39,452 nt of DNA from Deltaproteobacteria bacterium (GTDB lineage: Bacteria > Desulfobacterota > Binatia > UTPRO1), in NCBI GenBank assembly GCA_029262315.1, contig JAJCZP010000279.1:1-39452 (forward strand). The letters run 5' to 3'. The notes under the pieces are model-generated. The model saw nothing but the letters and a program-made list of their open reading frames with translations. It had not been told where the DNA came from and searched no databases. Positions 32,307 through 39,452 of this stretch are shown piece after piece. The position numbers and the translations under genes are program-made. The number at the start of each line of letters is the position of its first letter. The first letter of the stretch is position 1.

Positions 32307-34031
32307 ATGACCGATACGCAGCCCGGCCCATCACCGCGCAAGCCTTTCTGGGCGCTGGCCGTCACCCCCGCGCGGAAGGACGCCCTGATCGACGAAATCG
32401 TCGCGGGGTCCGCGCCTCGGCCGCTCTACTACATCCTGCTCGGAATCTCGACGTTGATCGCGGGGTTCGGCTTGCTCACCAACAGTCCCGCCGTCGTCAT
32501 CGGCGCCATGCTGGTGTCTCCCCTGATGATGCCGATCTTCGGTGTCTCGCTTGGACTCGCGCGCACCGAGCTGCCGCTCCTGCGAAACGCGCTGATCGCC
32601 GAGTTCGGTGGCGTTGCACTGGCCATCCTGCTGGCATTCCTGCTCGGCCTGCTACCGCTGTCATTTACCAGCACGCCCGAGATGCTCGCCCGCACGAGCC
32701 CGACGTTGATGGATCTCTTCGTCGCCGCGCTCGCCGGACTCGCGGGATGCCTCGCAATGATCGACGAGCGCATCAGTCCCGCCCTCCCCGGTGTGGCGAT
32801 TGCCACTGCGCTGACTCCTCCGCTCGCCACCTGCGGGCTGAGTCTCGCATCCGGCGAACTCGCCGGGGCCTGGGGCGCTTTCTTGCTCTTTTTCGCGAAC
32901 TTCCTCGCAATCCTCGCGGTCTCGACTGTCATCTTCATCATGGCTGGATTCGTGACCCGCGAGCAGGTCGGAAGCGCAGGGGACGTCACGCGCCGCTACG
33001 GAGTGACCGTCATAGGCCTCCTCGTCGTCACCTTCCTGCTGACGCAGCAACTCGTCAGGATCGTGGAGCAGCGCCGCACGACCCAAATCGTCAGCCGTGT
33101 GCTCACGACGGAGCTCGCGCGTGAACCGAACGCGACGGTGATGGATATTCTGCACGACCGCGAGGACGGACGGCTCCGCGTGCTGTCCGTCCTCCGCACC
33201 GCCGATGCGCTCTCGCCACGCACGGTCCACGACATCGAGAAGGTGCTCGCCAAGGAACTCGAGGAACCGGTGGACCTGTTCTTTCGCTGCTCGATCACCA
33301 AGGACATCGCGGCGACTGGATCGGCCTACTTGTTGGCCCAGCGGAATCTGGACGGCCATTTCACTGATCGAGCTCCCTCGCCGGAAGCCCGCATCGTCCA
33401 GGTCGCCGAGCAAACGATCCGGGATCGTCTCGTCAACGTGCAGAGCATGCGCCTCGAGAGCGTCGACCTCATCCACATGCCGGTGGGACCAGTCGTCATG
33501 GCCTCCATCCAGACCCCGTTCCGGATTCTCGGACTGCACGTGCAATCCCTCGAAGACGAGATTCGACGCCGGCTCGGCGATTCCACGATGCGGCTCGTCA
33601 TCCGGTCGGTGCTGGCCTCGGATACCACCAGCCAGGGCACCGTGCTCATCGGCCGATCACACTTCGACAACCTCCCCCCGGAAGAGGCGACAATGGCGCA
33701 GGCTCTCGAGGCGGCGGCCAAGAAACACCTCGAGACGATCCCCGATCTGTCCGCGCCGGATATCGACGTGGTTCGTGACGAGGATCGCTGGAAGGTCCGC
33801 GCCGACGTGTACGGGCCACGAGTCCCCGCCCCAAGCGAGGTCCGGACGATCGAGCGGAGGCTCGCCTCCGTCGCCAAGGAACCGGTGACGATCCTCCTGC
33901 GCGCGCGGAGCGACATCATCGTCACCGGCGAGGACTACCGTACCAGCGACGAGTTCATCACCGAGCTTACGCTGCGGTTGCGGCGCGCGAACGCGGAGCC
34001 ATCACCGAGCCCGCCAGCCACTACGCGCTGA
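32307..34031 (+). CDS. DUF389/TIGR00341-family membrane protein with long repeated C-terminal domain
   Basis: Membrane protein of 574 residues. Residues 40-250 hold about six transmembrane helices with the DUF389 signatures AVVIGAMLVSPLMMPIFGVS and SPALPGVAIATALTPPLATCG. After a last helix (GVTVIGLLVVTFLLTQQLV), roughly 320 soluble residues contain three similar blocks of about 100 residues. They end in EPVDLFFRCSITKDIAATGS, STMRLVIRSVLASDTTSQG and EPVTILLRARSDIIVTGEDY. This tail is longer than in short DUF389 proteins. The biochemical function of the family is unknown. It is probably co-transcribed with the SH3 lipoprotein upstream. Confidence 0.87.
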   Translation: MTDTQPGPSPRKPFWALAVTPARKDALIDEIVAGSAPRPLYYILLGISTLIAGFGLLTNSPAVVIGAMLVSPLMMPIFGVSLGLARTELPLLRNALIAEFGGVALAILLAFLLGLLPLSFTSTPEMLARTSPTLMDLFVAALAGLAGCLAMIDERISPALPGVAIATALTPPLATCGLSLASGELAGAWGAFLLFFANFLAILAVSTVIFIMAGFVTREQVGSAGDVTRRYGVTVIGLLVVTFLLTQQLVRIVEQRRTTQIVSRVLTTELAREPNATVMDILHDREDGRLRVLSVLRTADALSPRTVHDIEKVLAKELEEPVDLFFRCSITKDIAATGSAYLLAQRNLDGHFTDRAPSPEARIVQVAEQTIRDRLVNVQSMRLESVDLIHMPVGPVVMASIQTPFRILGLHVQSLEDEIRRRLGDSTMRLVIRSVLASDTTSQGTVLIGRSHFDNLPPEEATMAQALEAAAKKHLETIPDLSAPDIDVVRDEDRWKVRADVYGPRVPAPSEVRTIERRLASVAKEPVTILLRARSDIIVTGEDYRTSDEFITELTLRLRRANAEPSPSPPATTR

Positions 34032-34052
34032 GTGGACGTGCGGCGGCCTTCG

Positions 34053-35129
34053 CTAGGCGAGCAATTGCTCGGCGTCGAGATCGAGGGCGTGCCGCCCGTG
34101 GCGCGAGGCCATCGCGACAAACATGTCGTCGCCGCGCTCGGTGCGCTCGACGATCATGGAGGCACCCACGGCCATGACGAGGCCCCCGAACGCATACCGA
34201 CGATAGTCGCGCCAGCAATCATCCCAGCCGTACCCCACGACGCCAGACGCACACAATGCCCGGTGATACTCACGGACGAGTGATGTCTCGTGGAGGCGCC
34301 GGTCGTCAGGCATCAGTCCGGCGCCAAGGAAGTACGCCACGTCGGCCACCGCGGGGCCATGCGACACGACCTGCCAATCGACCACGGCAACCGGATCGCC
34401 ACCCGCCGCACTCGCAAACAGCAGATTGTCGAGACGGTAGTCACCATGCTGAATGCTCCACGGCCCCGGACGATGCGCGGCGTAGGCCTCCATGCGCGCG
34501 AACAGACGCTCCCCCAGCGCCACGACCTCCGGCGCCAGGCGATCGCGATAGCGCTCACAGAAGCCGGGAAAGAGGCTCGACAACAGCGCGCTCATCGTCG
34601 CCTCCTGTTCGGGATTCGCGCGAGCGAGCCACCCAATCTCGGCGAGCCGAGGATCATTCCAGCGCGGCGCGTGCAGCTTGGGAAGCTCCAGCACCGCGGT
34701 GGCCGCCTGGTCCACAGTACAGCCCGCGAGCTGATCCCCCTGAACGGCCGGCGCCAGATCCTCGAGTAGCAGCACATAGCCGTTGCTGCTGAGATCGATC
34801 GCGGCGTGGTAACAGGTCGGTGTTCGCACCGGCAACGCGGCGGCCAACTCCTGATAGAACCGCACCTCCACTTCGTAGGTGCGGAGCGCCCCCGCGGTCG
34901 CCCGACTGGTCTCGCTCGTCGACGGCAGCTTCGCCACGAGCCGCGTCGGGGCCGAGGTCGGCGTCGAGAAGTCGAGCTGGAGACGCACGTTCTCGCCGAC
35001 CTGTCCCGTCCCGATCGAGGTCGCCTGCACGCTCGTAATCGAGGCCTCGCCGAAGCGTGGCGCCAACGCGCGCGTCAGCCAGTCTGGGGTCAGGTCCTCG
35101 ACCGTCGCCGGAATCGTGAGGCCAGCCAT
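34053..35129 (-). CDS. APH-type phosphotransferase (LvaA/ACAD10-kinase-like)
   Basis: Aminoglycoside-phosphotransferase-fold kinase of 358 residues. The ATG at 35129 (MAGLTIPATVEDLTPDWLTR) is chosen; the extension to 35309 overlaps the SDR gene. Catalytic motifs are SIQHGDYRLDNLLF (HGDxRxxN Brenner loop) and VAVVDWQVVSHGP (Mg-binding Asp). It is third in the ACAD-SDR-kinase operon, 8 bp after the SDR stop. In levulinate (lva) catabolism and in mammalian ACAD10/11 this fold phosphorylates a 4-hydroxyacyl-CoA before elimination. By context the same role is inferred; antibiotic resistance is unlikely. Confidence 0.88.
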   Translation of the reverse strand: MAGLTIPATVEDLTPDWLTRALAPRFGEASITSVQATSIGTGQVGENVRLQLDFSTPTSAPTRLVAKLPSTSETSRATAGALRTYEVEVRFYQELAAALPVRTPTCYHAAIDLSSNGYVLLLEDLAPAVQGDQLAGCTVDQAATAVLELPKLHAPRWNDPRLAEIGWLARANPEQEATMSALLSSLFPGFCERYRDRLAPEVVALGERLFARMEAYAAHRPGPWSIQHGDYRLDNLLFASAAGGDPVAVVDWQVVSHGPAVADVAYFLGAGLMPDDRRLHETSLVREYHRALCASGVVGYGWDDCWRDYRRYAFGGLVMAVGASMIVERTERGDDMFVAMASRHGRHALDLDAEQLLA

Positions 35130-35137
35130 GCCCGACG

Positions 35138-35923
35138 TCACGCCGGCGCGAACACGGTGCCGCCGTCGATCTTCAAGATGGCGCCCGTCGTATAGCTCGA
35201 GGCGTTGCTGGCAAGGTAGAGTGCCGCGCCGACGATCTCGTGCGCCTCGCCGCCGCGCTGCAACGGAATCGCCGTTTTCGCCAGCTGCTCGAACGCCTCG
35301 AGATCCCACGCCTTGCTGATGTCGGTGAGGAACGGCCCGGGCATGATGCCGTTCACCCGCACCTTCGGCGCGAAAGCATGCGCGAGACCAATCGTCAGCG
35401 CGTTCAGCCCGGCCTTGGCGAGGCCATAGGGGATCTCGGTCGGCATGGGCTGCACCGCGGCAATGCTGCTGACGTTGATGATCGCTCCGCCGTTCCCCGC
35501 CGCCATGCGCGTCCCGATGAGCGACGACAGGCGGAATGGACCGCGAAGATTCACGGCCTGGACCTTGTCGAAGAGTTCTTCGGTCACCTCGGCCAGCGAC
35601 GGATACAGCGGCGACATGCCGGCGTTGTTCACGAGCACGTCGACCTGCCCGAACCGGTCATAGGCGGTCGCCACGAGCTGATCACAGTCCGCCCAAGTCC
35701 CGACGTGGCACCGAACGCCGAGCGCGCGGCGGCCGGTTTCCTCGGCGATCTCGGTCGCAAGCTGTTCGCACGCATCGAGCTTCCGGCTGGCAATGACAAC
35801 GTCGGCGCCCCGTTGCGCAAACGCCCGCACCATGGCTTTGCCGAGTCCGCGACTCCCGCCAGTCACCACGGCGACCTTGCCGGTGAGATCGAAGCTCGGT
35901 TCTGGCCCGCTAGATCGCGTCAT
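35138..35923 (-). CDS. Short-chain dehydrogenase/reductase (LvaD-like context)
   Basis: Classical SDR of 261 residues. Motifs: TGGSRGLGKA (cofactor), NNAGMSP, ISSIAA preceding YGLAK (catalytic Tyr/Lys in EIPYGLAKAGLN), and IMPGPFLTD. The strand after beta-2 reads VVIASRKLDA, suggesting NADP(H). It overlaps the upstream acyl-CoA dehydrogenase stop by one base (TGATG), and the APH kinase follows 8 bp later, so the three are clearly one operon. It would interconvert a hydroxyl and a keto group on the acyl chain handled by the operon. Confidence 0.93.
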   Translation of the reverse strand: MTRSSGPEPSFDLTGKVAVVTGGSRGLGKAMVRAFAQRGADVVIASRKLDACEQLATEIAEETGRRALGVRCHVGTWADCDQLVATAYDRFGQVDVLVNNAGMSPLYPSLAEVTEELFDKVQAVNLRGPFRLSSLIGTRMAAGNGGAIINVSSIAAVQPMPTEIPYGLAKAGLNALTIGLAHAFAPKVRVNGIMPGPFLTDISKAWDLEAFEQLAKTAIPLQRGGEAHEIVGAALYLASNASSYTTGAILKIDGGTVFAPA

Positions 35924-37221
35924 CAGAGATTCCCCACTTCGCGCTCGATCACAGCAGCGAAACGCTCACGCGCGGCCGCTCGACGTGTCGGCAGATGTGC
36001 GCTCGGCCAACGCTGATCGCCGGCCTCGTATCCGCGGAGCAGCTGCTTCGCGAGCGTCACCTTGTGCACCTCGGTCGGGCCGTCGGCGAGCGCAAGCCAC
36101 GCCGCGTGCATCGTCATACGGGCGAACGGCATCTCGTTCGACACCCCGAGTGAGCCGTGGAGCTGCATCGCCCGCTGGACGACGTCGTGGTACACCTGCG
36201 GCATGGCCACCTTCACGGCGGCGATGTCTTTGCGCACGCGTTTGTAGTCGTTGTACTTGTCTATCAGCCACGCGGTGCGCAGCACGAGCAGCCGAAACTG
36301 CTCCATCTGAATCCAGCTGTCGGCAATCTTCTCCTGGGTCATCTGCAGATCACCCAGCACGCCGCCGCGCACGCGCCGCGACACAGCCCGCTCGCACATC
36401 ATGTCGAACGCCTTCCGGACCTGCGCGATCGTCCGCATCGCGTGGTGGATCCGTCCGCCGCCGAGCCTCGTCTGCGCAATGACGAACGCAGCCCCCGGCT
36501 CACCCAACACGTGATCGGCCGGCACGCGTACGTCCTCGTACCTGATGTAGCCGTGCGTCCCCTCCTCATCGGGCTCGCCGCCGACGGCGACGTTCCGCAC
36601 AATCTTCACGCCTGGAGTGTCGGCCGGCACGATGAGCATCGACATCCCCTGATACGCGCTCACGTCGGGATCGCTCACGGCCATGACGATCAGGAAGCTC
36701 GCATAGCGGGCGTTCGAGGAAAACCACTTCTCGCCGTTGATCACCCACTGATCGCCCTCACGCACCGCACGGGTCGTGAACAGCGTCGGATCCGAACCTC
36801 CATGCGGCTCGGTCATCGAGTAGCAGGAGGTGATCTCGCCATCGAGCAACGGTTGCAGATACCGCTGCTTTTGCGCCTCGGTACCGTAGTGCGCGAGGAT
36901 CTCCGCATTACCGGAGTCGGGCGCCTGACATCCGAAGACCGACGGCGCCCAGGCGGAGCGTCCCAGAATCTCGTTCATGAGCCCGAGCTTCACTTGCCCA
37001 TAGCCGGGGCCACCGAGTTCGGGGCCCAAGTGACACGCCCACAGCCCGCGCGCTTTCACACGCTGCTGCAACGGGCGCAGCGCCGCCATGGCGCGGGCAT
37101 CGCTCTTGTCGTACGGATCGCCAAGGAGCAGATCGAGCGGCTCGATCTCCTCCCGAACCATCGCATCGATCCAGTCGAGCTCCTTCTGAAATGCGGGATC
37201 GGTCTCAAAGTCCCAGGCCAT
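35923..37221 (-). CDS. Acyl-CoA dehydrogenase, ACAD10/11-like
   Basis: FAD-dependent acyl-CoA dehydrogenase of 432 residues, first in the operon with an SDR and an APH-type kinase. GGAGGG precedes the ATG by 5 bp. Features: ELGGPGYGQVKLGLMNEILG, CQAPDSGNAEILAHYGTEAQ, SCYSMTEPHGGSDPTLF, WVINGEKWFSSNARYAS, RLGGGRIHHAMRTIAQV and LADGPTEVHKVTLAKQLL. The APDSGN, GGGRxHHAMR and ADGPxEVH motifs mirror the ACAD10/11 branch, whose mammalian members carry the kinase fused to the dehydrogenase. Here the two activities are separate genes. It is divergent from the crotonase gene. Confidence 0.95.
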   Translation of the reverse strand: MAWDFETDPAFQKELDWIDAMVREEIEPLDLLLGDPYDKSDARAMAALRPLQQRVKARGLWACHLGPELGGPGYGQVKLGLMNEILGRSAWAPSVFGCQAPDSGNAEILAHYGTEAQKQRYLQPLLDGEITSCYSMTEPHGGSDPTLFTTRAVREGDQWVINGEKWFSSNARYASFLIVMAVSDPDVSAYQGMSMLIVPADTPGVKIVRNVAVGGEPDEEGTHGYIRYEDVRVPADHVLGEPGAAFVIAQTRLGGGRIHHAMRTIAQVRKAFDMMCERAVSRRVRGGVLGDLQMTQEKIADSWIQMEQFRLLVLRTAWLIDKYNDYKRVRKDIAAVKVAMPQVYHDVVQRAMQLHGSLGVSNEMPFARMTMHAAWLALADGPTEVHKVTLAKQLLRGYEAGDQRWPSAHLPTRRAAARERFAAVIEREVGNL

Positions 37222-37389
37222 GTGTTCCCTCCTGATGATCGAGCGCTAGGCGGTCGTACACGATGTCGCGATCGGGCGTGCGTAGCATCGTCGCCGAGCC
37301 GCCGCCAACTGCCCTCAGCGACAGGACGTCCGCGCCCAGACTGACATGAGAGGCTCGAATGCAATGCCGCTCGATGGCATGCTGGGCTG

Positions 37390-38094
37390 GTGAGTGCGCT
37401 ACGCCACGTCCGCCAGCCGCCACTGCGTGAACTGAGCCTCGATACGGGCCCCAGGAACGTCTTGGACATGAATGCCATCCGCGCACTCACGGACGCACTG
37501 CAACCAGACGCGGAAGCACCGGTCGTCTTGCTCCGCGGGCACGGCGGCGCGTTCTGCGCCGGCCTCGACATGGCGACCCTGGCAAAGGGCGGCATCGCAC
37601 GCGAGGAACTGCTCGCGGCCATGGGCGAGCTCCTGCTCTCGATCGTCACCGGCCCAACCCGCGTTGTCGCCGTTTGCGAGGGGCATGCCGTCGCAGCGGG
37701 CGCGATGCTCCTGCTCGTCGCGGATGTTCGGATCGGCACCCCTGGGACGTACAAGATTGGGTTCACGGAACCCCGCCTCGGCATGCCCCTGCCGGAGCTT
37801 CCAGCACTCCTGGCGAGAGAACGTCTGGACCGACGACGATTGCACGAGCTGACGGCACTCGGCCGCACGGTGAACCCGGAAGACGCCGTACCCGCGGGTT
37901 TCCTCGATCGCTTGGTGGACGAGAGCACACTCGACGCCGTGGCGACCGAGCATGCACGGCAACTCGCCGGCCTGAACGACGCGGCCTACCAAGGAACCGT
38001 TCGGTCCGTCTGGGGCGCGGCCATCGCGCGCATGCAGGTGCTCGTCACCGAGCAGATCGCACGGCGCGACGCGGCGCGCGCACGCCCAGGCTGA
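37390..38094 (+). CDS. Enoyl-CoA hydratase/isomerase family protein
   Basis: Crotonase-fold protein of 234 residues, slightly short of the usual 255-260. The GTG at 37390 is used. Oxyanion-hole segments are GGAFCAGLDMATL and EGHAVAAGAMLLLVAD. In the second catalytic region KIGFTEPRLGM the Glu matching Glu164 of rat hydratase seems kept, whereas the position of Glu144 appears to be Met (AAGAMLLLVAD). One-Glu crotonases are often Delta3-Delta2 enoyl-CoA isomerases or other lyases, so hydratase activity should not be assumed. This alignment was made by eye. It is divergent from the ACAD-SDR-kinase operon. Confidence 0.88.
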   Translation: MSALRHVRQPPLRELSLDTGPRNVLDMNAIRALTDALQPDAEAPVVLLRGHGGAFCAGLDMATLAKGGIAREELLAAMGELLLSIVTGPTRVVAVCEGHAVAAGAMLLLVADVRIGTPGTYKIGFTEPRLGMPLPELPALLARERLDRRRLHELTALGRTVNPEDAVPAGFLDRLVDESTLDAVATEHARQLAGLNDAAYQGTVRSVWGAAIARMQVLVTEQIARRDAARARPG

Positions 38095-38138
38095 CACACC
38101 CCGCCGGGCCGGAGTTCTCCCACTCCGCCGCGGAGGAT

Positions 38139-38156
38139 TGGACGATGGATCGTCCA
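38139..38156. promoter_or_regulatory. 18-bp near-palindrome, possible operator
   Basis: TGGACGAT-GG-ATCGTCCA is a perfect inverted repeat with 8-bp arms and a 2-base centre, 45 bp after the crotonase stop and 112 bp before the next start. The symmetry and length suit a dimeric repressor site (TetR-like), or it may be part of a terminator. No cognate regulator gene is adjacent. Confidence 0.4.
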
Positions 38157-38267
38157 CCACGCACTAGCAGCTCGGTGGAGCGTCCGACATTTGCGTGGCT
38201 GCGCTCTCGTCTCCTATGATCGCGCGCGCCAGCCACCCACCACGCGGTCAGAAAGCGAGCAACTGCC

Positions 38268-39350
38268 ATGGCACATCGAGTCGTCGTCTGGGGAACGGGG
38301 AACGTCGGTCGTCCTGCGATCCGTGCGGTCGCCGCACATCGCGACCTCGAGTTGGTCGGGGCGATCGTCGCCAATCCCGACAAGGTCGGCCAGGACATCG
38401 GCGAACTCGCCGGCCTGGCCCCCCTCGGCATCGCGGCCACCGACCGTGTCGAGGCCGCCTCGGCGCCGGACGTCGACGCGGTGGTGTACACGGTCAACGC
38501 CGACTTCCGACCCACCGAATCGCTGGAGGAGGTGCAGGCGTGCCTACGCGCGGGCACCAACGTCGTCTCGACCTGCTTCTACCCGCTGCTCCACCCACCG
38601 TCGGCCCCGCCCGAGATCCTCGACCCGGTCAACACCGCGTGTCGCGAAGGCAAGGCATCGATCTTCGTTTCCGGTATCGACCCCGGGTGGGCGCTCGACA
38701 TCCTGCCACTCCTGTTGTCGGGGGTCGGCGCTGACATTCGGGAGATCCGGGTGCAGGAGATGTTCAACTACGCGCTCTACGATCAGCCGGACGCCGTCCG
38801 CACACTGATCGGCTTCGGTACGTCGATGGACGAACTCCCACCGATGCTCCTGGATTTCTCGCTGCACCTCGTGTGGGCGCCGATGATCCGCGTGTTGGCC
38901 GACGGCCTGGGCGTCTCCCTCGACGAAATCAGGACGCGGGTCGAGCGGCGCCCGCTCGAGCAGACGATCGAGGTCCCGGGCATGGGCACCTTCGAGCAAG
39001 GGACTCAGGGCGCCTTCCGATTCGAGGTGCAGGGCATCGTGGAGGGCCGACCATTGCTGGTCGTCGAGCACATCACCCGGATCGATGATGCCTGCGCGAC
39101 GGACTGGCCGCTCCCCGACAGCGGTCAGGGCGTCCATCGCGTCGTCGTCGAGGGGCGGCCGCACTTCGAGGTGAGCGTCCACGGTACAGAAGCAGGCGAA
39201 CCGGGGGCTGCCGGCGGCGGCAACGCGCTGGCAGCGAACCGCATCGTCAACGCGATCCCCGCGATATGTGCGGCCGCGCCGGGCGTCATTCATCCGCTCG
39301 CCCTGCCGCCCATCACCGGGGCACGCCAACTGAGAGATACCGCCTCGTGA
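38268..39350 (+). CDS. DapB-fold NAD(P)H-dependent dehydrogenase (amine dehydrogenase family)
   Basis: Dihydrodipicolinate-reductase-fold oxidoreductase of 360 residues. The N-terminal cofactor motif is VVVWGTGNVGRPAIR (GxGxxG). The length and the central pattern (NVVSTCFYPLLHP, SGIDPGWALDILPLLLSG) fit the group related to 2,4-diaminopentanoate dehydrogenase, often named NAD(P)H-dependent amine dehydrogenase family protein. The actual substrate is unknown. Its stop codon overlaps the GTG start of a broken TPP-enzyme gene in a GTGA, as in an intact operon, suggesting the partner was once co-translated. Confidence 0.85.
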   Translation: MAHRVVVWGTGNVGRPAIRAVAAHRDLELVGAIVANPDKVGQDIGELAGLAPLGIAATDRVEAASAPDVDAVVYTVNADFRPTESLEEVQACLRAGTNVVSTCFYPLLHPPSAPPEILDPVNTACREGKASIFVSGIDPGWALDILPLLLSGVGADIREIRVQEMFNYALYDQPDAVRTLIGFGTSMDELPPMLLDFSLHLVWAPMIRVLADGLGVSLDEIRTRVERRPLEQTIEVPGMGTFEQGTQGAFRFEVQGIVEGRPLLVVEHITRIDDACATDWPLPDSGQGVHRVVVEGRPHFEVSVHGTEAGEPGAAGGGNALAANRIVNAIPAICAAAPGVIHPLALPPITGARQLRDTAS

Positions 39351-39452
39351 ACGGCGCCGAGGCGCTCATCCGCGCCGCAAGCGGCGCCGCCGACGGCTAC
39401 GCACGCATGACCGGCCGTCCTGCCCTGCTGCCGTAGCCAGCTCGGGCCATTG
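39347..39452 (+). pseudogene. Broken thiamine-diphosphate enzyme gene (acetolactate synthase-like N-terminus)
   Basis: From the GTG at 39347 the frame reads MNGAEALIRAA, then SGAADGYARMTGRPALLP and a TAG at 39434-39436, 29 codons in all. MNGAEALIR is the usual start of acetolactate-synthase-like TPP enzymes, and GAADGYARMTGRPA is their segment that normally lies about 50 residues from the start. The two are joined here with roughly 40 residues missing. After the stop, another frame gives LGPL, which could be the continuing LGPG segment, so a frameshift may follow. The gene runs off the window edge. A sequencing or assembly error near a contig end is an alternative to true decay. Confidence 0.6.

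Noticed and set aside
37205-37486. Minus-strand frame upstream of the ACAD10/11-like gene
   Set aside because: Its later part (MLRTPDRDIVYDRLALDH) looks mildly protein-like, but it overlaps the crotonase and the dehydrogenase start and matches no family I know.

Overview
The window is about 39.5 kb of GC-rich bacterial chromosome from an organism with heavy acyl-CoA metabolism. It holds five acyl-CoA dehydrogenases (one cut by the left edge), a thiolase, an acyl-CoA ligase, a crotonase, three short-chain dehydrogenases, a sulfotransferase, a B12-dependent-type radical SAM enzyme and a secreted four-repeat protein. This mix, with no plasmid, phage or transposase genes, resembles uncultivated soil or marine lineages formerly grouped with Deltaproteobacteria, for example Binatota. 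That placement is an inference from gene content only and is weak. No rRNA, tRNA, CRISPR array or intact mobile element was seen.

Layout. 1-2.8 kb: two ACAD10/11-like dehydrogenases around a small charged protein. 3.0-4.6 kb: a nucleotide-sugar dehydrogenase, followed by a 78-bp tandem repeat and the remnant of a CopG-type antitoxin gene. 5-9.4 kb: an MBL-fold hydrolase, an SDR, MoaA and a sulfotransferase. 9.4-13.8 kb: a phosphodiesterase lipoprotein, a CPA2 antiporter and an AI-2E-family permease. 13.9-18.4 kb: a flavodoxin-like reductase, a TMTC-like GT-C/TPR membrane protein, a FabG-like SDR and a thiolase. 18.5-21.2 kb: an arsenic-type cluster, arsR / TauD-type dioxygenase / arsI / arsM, with a long GST-like protein upstream. 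22.5-28 kb: a phytoene-desaturase-like oxidoreductase, an ABM-domain protein, a B12-binding radical SAM protein and an acyl-CoA ligase. 28-34 kb: the secreted repeat protein, a translationally coupled pair of acyl-CoA dehydrogenases, an SH3 lipoprotein and a DUF389 membrane protein. 34-39.4 kb: an ACAD10/11-like dehydrogenase + SDR + APH-type kinase operon, a crotonase, a DapB-fold dehydrogenase and a broken TPP-enzyme gene at the right edge.

Two groups stand out. The first is the arsenic-type cluster. A 2-oxoglutarate dioxygenase sits between arsR and the C-As lyase/methyltransferase genes, and no reductase or efflux gene is visible nearby. The promoters of arsR and of the dioxygenase share a 16-bp dyad, TTCNAG-N4-CTNGAA, placed where the -10 box should be, and both predicted transcripts would be nearly leaderless. 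This suggests an ArsR-controlled route for transforming organoarsenicals. The second is the ACAD/SDR/APH-kinase operon. It has the same parts as bacterial levulinate (lva) and mammalian ACAD10/11 4-hydroxyacid catabolism.
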